Shown piece by piece: positions 60,413 to 64,000 of a stretch of 64,000 nucleotides of DNA. Source of the DNA: Maribacter algicola. Its GTDB lineage: Bacteria > Bacteroidota > Bacteroidia > Flavobacteriales > Flavobacteriaceae. The notes under the pieces were generated by a model, which searched no databases, was not told where the DNA came from, and worked only from the letters and a program-made list of their open reading frames with translations. The translations under genes were made by a program, and so were the position numbers. The stretch lies in NCBI RefSeq assembly GCF_003933245.1, contig NZ_QUSX01000001.1, forward strand, positions 1,860,001 to 1,924,000. The letters run 5' to 3'. Each line of letters begins with the position of its first letter. Positions within the stretch are counted from its first letter, which is position 1.

Positions 60413-60697
60413 CTAAAAAACTTTGTAGTATAGAATCACCAAAGCAGTTAGAATGGTGGCAATTAGAACCCCCTTGGCCCTATTGTCCCTCTTTATCCGC
60501 AAAAATCCAAAAAAAGCGATCAGGTTTAAAATGGCACCTAGTGCCAACAGACTGCCTACATGACCTTGTGTAACAGCGGCAGTATAGGTCTCCATAATAC
60601 TTAGGTCTGAGAATAATACGATATAGGCCAAAGTTCCAATGGTATTGGCAATGATGCCCACTAAAAACCCTATTAAAAGTTCCTTTTTAACGTTCAT
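60413..60697 (-). CDS. small membrane protein between surE and lpxB
   Basis: A protein of about 94 residues starting MNVKKELLIGFLVGIIAN; its ATG overlaps the surE stop as ATGA. Three hydrophobic helices are seen: LIGFLVGIIANTIGTLAYIV, HVGSLLALGAILNLIAFFGF and GVLIATILTALVILYY. No family is recognised. Coupling to surE and position directly before lpxB suggest a shared transcript. Confidence 0.85.
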   Translation of the reverse strand: MNVKKELLIGFLVGIIANTIGTLAYIVLFSDLSIMETYTAAVTQGHVGSLLALGAILNLIAFFGFLRIKRDNRAKGVLIATILTALVILYYKVF

Positions 60698-61470
60698 TTT
60701 AAGTTCCAATTATTGATGTCCTGTATGGCATGATGTGCCGTAAGGTCAAACTGGGTGGGCACTATTGAAATATAACCGTTTGCCAAGGCCCATTCGTCCG
60801 TATCTTCCCCTTTGTCCAAGAGCTCGAATTCGCCCGTCAACCAATAGTAATCCTTACCCATAGGGTTTGTCCTTTTATCAAACTTCTCCTTCCAATTCGC
60901 TTTGGCCTGCCTACAGACCTTAATTCCCTTCAGGTCTTTTTTTGGCAGTTTGGGAATGTTGACGTTGAGGACCACACCTTTTGGGATGCCAAACTTTAAA
61001 GCCTCACGGACAATGTTTTTTACAAAATCTTCAGAAGGTGCGAAATCCGCTTCCCAATTATAGTCGCATAGTGAAAATCCTATGGCCGGTACTCCCTCGA
61101 TCCCAGCTTCAATGGCAGCACTCATAGTACCGGAATAGATTACGTTGATGGAGGAATTTGATCCATGGTTGATACCACTCACGCAAATATCCGGCTTCCT
61201 GTCCAAAAGTTCTTGAAGACCTAATTTCACACAGTCGGCGGGGGTGCCACTACAACTATATTCCTCTGTACCCGTATGACTGAGATCTACCTGCATTTTT
61301 TTTGAATAGAGTGTACTGTCCAAGGTTATGGCGTGCCCCATTCCAGATTGTGGGCTATCCGGGGCTACCACTACAACATCCCCAATTTCCTTCATGTAAG
61401 AGACCAATGCACGAAGCCCAGGGGCCGTGATTCCATCATCATTGGTTACCAATATCAAAGGTTTTCCCAT
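60694..61470 (-). CDS. surE: 5'/3'-nucleotidase SurE
   Basis: A 258-residue SurE. LILVTNDDGITAPGLRALVS supplies the DD metal pair, VVAPDSPQSGMGHAITL and CSGTPADCVKLGL follow, and CVSGINHGSNSSINVIYSGT holds the NHGxN motif. EAGIEGVPAIGFSL is the dimer region. The enzyme removes phosphate from nucleoside monophosphates. It is first in a minus-strand operon with a small membrane protein and lpxB. Confidence 0.95.
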   Translation of the reverse strand: MGKPLILVTNDDGITAPGLRALVSYMKEIGDVVVVAPDSPQSGMGHAITLDSTLYSKKMQVDLSHTGTEEYSCSGTPADCVKLGLQELLDRKPDICVSGINHGSNSSINVIYSGTMSAAIEAGIEGVPAIGFSLCDYNWEADFAPSEDFVKNIVREALKFGIPKGVVLNVNIPKLPKKDLKGIKVCRQAKANWKEKFDKRTNPMGKDYYWLTGEFELLDKGEDTDEWALANGYISIVPTQFDLTAHHAIQDINNWNLK

Positions 61471-61659
61471 GGTATATACTTTCTGTGGTAAAAATACGTT
61501 TTTAAATAGGATTTGTCATTTGGCTCGTTTAACAAAAAATTAATTCCAAGCCCCCAAATTGGCATGGTTTTTTCTTTATCTTAGAGGATTTCGACAAAAA
61601 AGTTGCTCGTATAATCTATAAATTCCTAGGTTTTGAAAATTAGATTTAAAAATATATTT

Positions 61660-63804
61660 ATGAAAAGAAATTTAGCTTATGTTCTTACGATAATGCTGGT
61701 TGCGGTGGCATCCTGCAGTTTCACAAATAAGTCTTTTGATAATGACGATAAGGATAAATTGTTATTGGACCTGATTACCTATGTTTTGGAAAAGGGACAT
61801 TACGAGCCCAAGGAAATCGACGATGATTTTTCGGTCAGCGTTTTTGAAGACTTTATAGATGTTCTCGATCCCACAAAACGCTATTTTTTAGCTACAGATA
61901 TAGCTGATTTTGAGCAATATAAGTTCCAAATCGACGATCAAATAAAAAATACTGACATCACTTTTTTCAATTTGGTGTATGAAAGGCTGATGCAACGAAT
62001 GGGCGATGCGAAGGAAATCTACAAGGAAGTCCTTAAGAAACCTTTCGATTATTCGGAGAATGAAATTATAAGTATAAAATACGAGGATGAGCCATTCGCT
62101 TCCAACAGGCAGGAATTAATGGAACGCTGGAGGAAACAACTCAAATATGCTACTTTGGGTACTTATGACTCCAAAATCGCACATGCTGAGAAGCCAGCTG
62201 ACGAGGCTATTTCAGATGACCATGACCATAGTGCCCATTCCCCGGAAGAGGCTGAAATAGAATCAAGGGAATCAACCGAAGCCACGTTGGATGAATTTTT
62301 TGATTTTGTGGATGATTTGGAGCGAAAGGATTGGTTCGTACAGTATATCAACACCATAGTTGACGAGTTTGATCCGCACACATTTTATTTTGCTCCGGAC
62401 GACAAGGAAAAATTTGACATGAATATGTCCGGCAAATTTGAAGGTATAGGTGCTAGGCTACAGAAAAAACCGGAAGGTGCCAAAATTGTTGAAATCATTT
62501 CAGGGGGTCCGGTGTGGAGAGACCAACGGTTGGAAGTTGGCGATGAAATAATTAAAGTGGGCCAAAATGGCGAGGAACCTATCAACATAGTTGGCATGCG
62601 TTTGGATGATGCCATAAAGTTGATTAAGGGCCCACAGGGAACGGTTGTTGACCTAACAGTACGAAAGGTAGATGGTTCTTTGGAGGAGATATCGTTGACT
62701 AGAGATGTTGTGGAATTGGAAGAGTCCTATGCAAAATCTGCCAATATTATAAGAGGTGATGAAAAATTCGGGATTATAAATCTTCCAAAATTCTATGTGG
62801 ATTTTGAGGATTACAACGAAAGAAATGCTGCCACAGATGTGGCCAAGGAAGTTGAGCGCCTAAAAGAAGAAGGTGTCGAAGGATTGATTTTGGACCTAAG
62901 GGACAATGGGGGAGGTTCCTTAAAGACAGTTGTTGAAATGGCCGGTCTATTCATTAAAGATGGGCCCATCGTTCAAGTTAGGTCAGGAAACAAGCAAAAA
63001 GAAGTTTATGATGATAAGGACGAAAGAATACAGTGGGACGGACCTTTGGTGATACTCGTGAACGAACTTTCTGCATCCGCATCCGAAATTTTGGCCGCTG
63101 CCATGCAGGATTATAAAAGGGCCATCGTGATAGGAAGCAAGCAAACCTTTGGAAAGGGAACCGTACAAAACGTAATACCTTTGGACAACATCGTTAGAAG
63201 CAATGAACATGGAGATTTGGGTGCCATTAAATTGACTACCCAAAAATTCTATAGAATCAATGGAGGTTCAACCCAATTGGAAGGTGTTAAAAGTGATGTT
63301 GTGGTACCGGATAAATACAGTTATATCGATTTAGGAGAGCGAGATCAGGCAAATCCTTTAAAATGGGATAAAATTACACCTGCCGACTATGAAATCTGGG
63401 ATGGCTATCTTGATTATGAGCAAACGGTGGCCAAGAGTAAAAAGAGAATGGAAAGCAACCCACAGATAAAACTTATTGAGGAAAATGCAAAATGGTTGAA
63501 GTCTGAACAGGACGAAACCGAGATTTCCCTAAATTACAATACGTATAAAGAGGAGAAGGAAAAGGATAAGGAACAGTCCAATTATTTCAAAAGTCTAATG
63601 GACTATGATTCTAAATTGACTTTTAAGTCCTTGAAATATGAACAGGAATTATTTGCCCAAGATTCTGTGTTAAGGGAAAAAAGGGATAGATGGCATAAGA
63701 GTTTGGCTAAGGATGTATATGTAGAAGAAGCCGTCAATGTTCTTGAGGATTTAAAAATGAACAATCTTAAGAACCTTAAACTCGCCAGTAGCGTAAAAAA
63801 TTAA
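61660..63804 (+). CDS. prc: Prc-like S41 carboxy-terminal processing protease
   Basis: The ATG at 61,660 gives MKRNLAYVLTIMLVAVASCSF, a lipoprotein signal; the frame to 61,633 starts with TTG. A PDZ domain (about residues 235-330; FEGIGARLQKKPEGAKIVEI, IKLIKGPQGTVVDLTVRK) precedes the S41 domain: GLILDLRDNGGGSLKTVVEM, LVNELSASASEILAAAMQDY (serine) and GSKQTFGKGTVQNVIPL (lysine). A DUF3340-type C-terminal region follows, as in E. coli Prc. An insert around residues 185-205 contains DDHDHSAHSPEEAE. It trims C-termini of periplasmic proteins, including peptidoglycan enzymes. Confidence 0.92.
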   Translation: MKRNLAYVLTIMLVAVASCSFTNKSFDNDDKDKLLLDLITYVLEKGHYEPKEIDDDFSVSVFEDFIDVLDPTKRYFLATDIADFEQYKFQIDDQIKNTDITFFNLVYERLMQRMGDAKEIYKEVLKKPFDYSENEIISIKYEDEPFASNRQELMERWRKQLKYATLGTYDSKIAHAEKPADEAISDDHDHSAHSPEEAEIESRESTEATLDEFFDFVDDLERKDWFVQYINTIVDEFDPHTFYFAPDDKEKFDMNMSGKFEGIGARLQKKPEGAKIVEIISGGPVWRDQRLEVGDEIIKVGQNGEEPINIVGMRLDDAIKLIKGPQGTVVDLTVRKVDGSLEEISLTRDVVELEESYAKSANIIRGDEKFGIINLPKFYVDFEDYNERNAATDVAKEVERLKEEGVEGLILDLRDNGGGSLKTVVEMAGLFIKDGPIVQVRSGNKQKEVYDDKDERIQWDGPLVILVNELSASASEILAAAMQDYKRAIVIGSKQTFGKGTVQNVIPLDNIVRSNEHGDLGAIKLTTQKFYRINGGSTQLEGVKSDVVVPDKYSYIDLGERDQANPLKWDKITPADYEIWDGYLDYEQTVAKSKKRMESNPQIKLIEENAKWLKSEQDETEISLNYNTYKEEKEKDKEQSNYFKSLMDYDSKLTFKSLKYEQELFAQDSVLREKRDRWHKSLAKDVYVEEAVNVLEDLKMNNLKNLKLASSVKN

Positions 63805-63830
63805 CTACTGATATAATGTATGTAGTAAAA

Positions 63831-63858
63831 AAAAGCCCCGTTTATACGGGGCTTTTTT
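63831..63858. terminator. bidirectional terminator between prc and msrA
   Basis: AAAAGCCCCG-TTTATA-CGGGGCTTTT makes a strong stem with A runs before it and T runs after it, so it can stop transcription from both converging genes. Confidence 0.9.
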
Positions 63859-63859
63859 A

Positions 63860-64000
63860 TTATTTGATTTTAGTGGCATACAACTTTTTTAGCTTGGCAA
63901 GTTTAGGATTAATGACGACTTGGCAATACCCTTGTGAGCCATTATTTTTATAGTAGTCTTGATGATAGTCCTCAGCCTCATAAAAAATGCCAAGCGGGGA
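63860..64000 (-). CDS. msrA: peptide methionine sulfoxide reductase MsrA, C-terminal part
   Basis: The last 47 codons of a minus-strand gene enter the window. They read [20 protein letters not shown] and then [12 protein letters not shown], the conserved C-terminal block of MsrA (AExYHQxYY and a recycling-type cysteine). MsrA reduces methionine-S-sulfoxide in proteins. The GCFW active site lies outside the window. Confidence 0.9.
   Translation of the reverse strand, partial: SPLGIFYEAEDYHQDYYKNNGSQGYCQVVINPKLAKLKKLYATKIK

Overview
The window reads as chromosome of a member of the Flavobacteriaceae (Bacteroidetes), probably marine. Support comes from the gene families: GYDIA-type GHMP kinase next to class II HMG-CoA reductase, a TldD/TldE-MoxR-DUF58-BatA cluster, DUF547, DUF3667 and DUF4159 proteins, TIGR04282/TIGR04283 glycosyltransferases, a POT transporter beside a DPP IV-like peptidase. 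Promoters of the Bacteroidetes TTTG / TAnnTTTG type can also be seen. The exact genus cannot be fixed by reading alone.

Positions 1 to about 11,600 are accessory DNA. The 3' part of an IS110-family transposase enters from the left. Then follow seven units whose genes all lie on the minus strand: DUF3667; Crp regulator plus secreted protein; a frameshifted metallo-beta-lactamase-fold gene; a four-gene Crp/DoxX/NAD(P)-binding/extradiol-dioxygenase operon; a degenerate secreted Nudix-like protein; an esterase fused to a metal-binding zinc-ribbon-like domain; and a DinB-like protein. Every junction between units carries a long imperfect palindrome bounded by AAC on the left and (with a few poor ends) GTT on the right, with an inner stem built around GGCTATG/CATAGCC or TATATGAA. 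The palindromes resemble integron attC sites in architecture but have their own consensus, and some carry nested palindromic modules reused almost identically up to 7.7 kb apart. No integrase is in view. This cassette-like array is the most interesting part of the window.

From about 11,600 onward the sequence is ordinary core-type genome. A processive GT2 synthase and a DPM1-type GT2 (11.6-13.8 kb), a GIY-YIG nuclease bracketed by REP-like repeats (13.9-14.5 kb), a membrane Fe-S protein with an FAD oxidoreductase (14.5-17.4 kb) and a divergent DUF547/outer-membrane group (17.7-20.7 kb) come first. A GH113-like hydrolase and a tandem pair of LysM/amidase paralogues, one catalytically dead, follow (20.8-24.0 kb). 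Next is a minus-strand operon with rhodanese, DUF2064 transferase, purine nucleoside phosphorylase and GT2, which looks like part of an arsenosugar-type locus (24.0-26.8 kb). GH32 fructosidase, an exported ADP-ribosylglycohydrolase, an APH-fold kinase and tRNA-Phe lie at 26.9-31.3 kb.

The second half holds two long plus-strand operons. One is TldD/TldE followed by DUF4159-MoxR-DUF58-BatA and two large membrane proteins (31.7-42.5 kb). The other runs coaX, outer-membrane protein, TPR protein, lptC, a small membrane protein, a CorC/HlyC-family protein and a PpiD-like foldase (42.6-50.4 kb). After a strong terminator come the mevalonate genes, a DPP IV-like peptidase with a POT peptide transporter, ComEC, an NlpC/P60 lipoprotein, LpxB, SurE and a Prc-like S41 protease. 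The window ends inside msrA on the minus strand.
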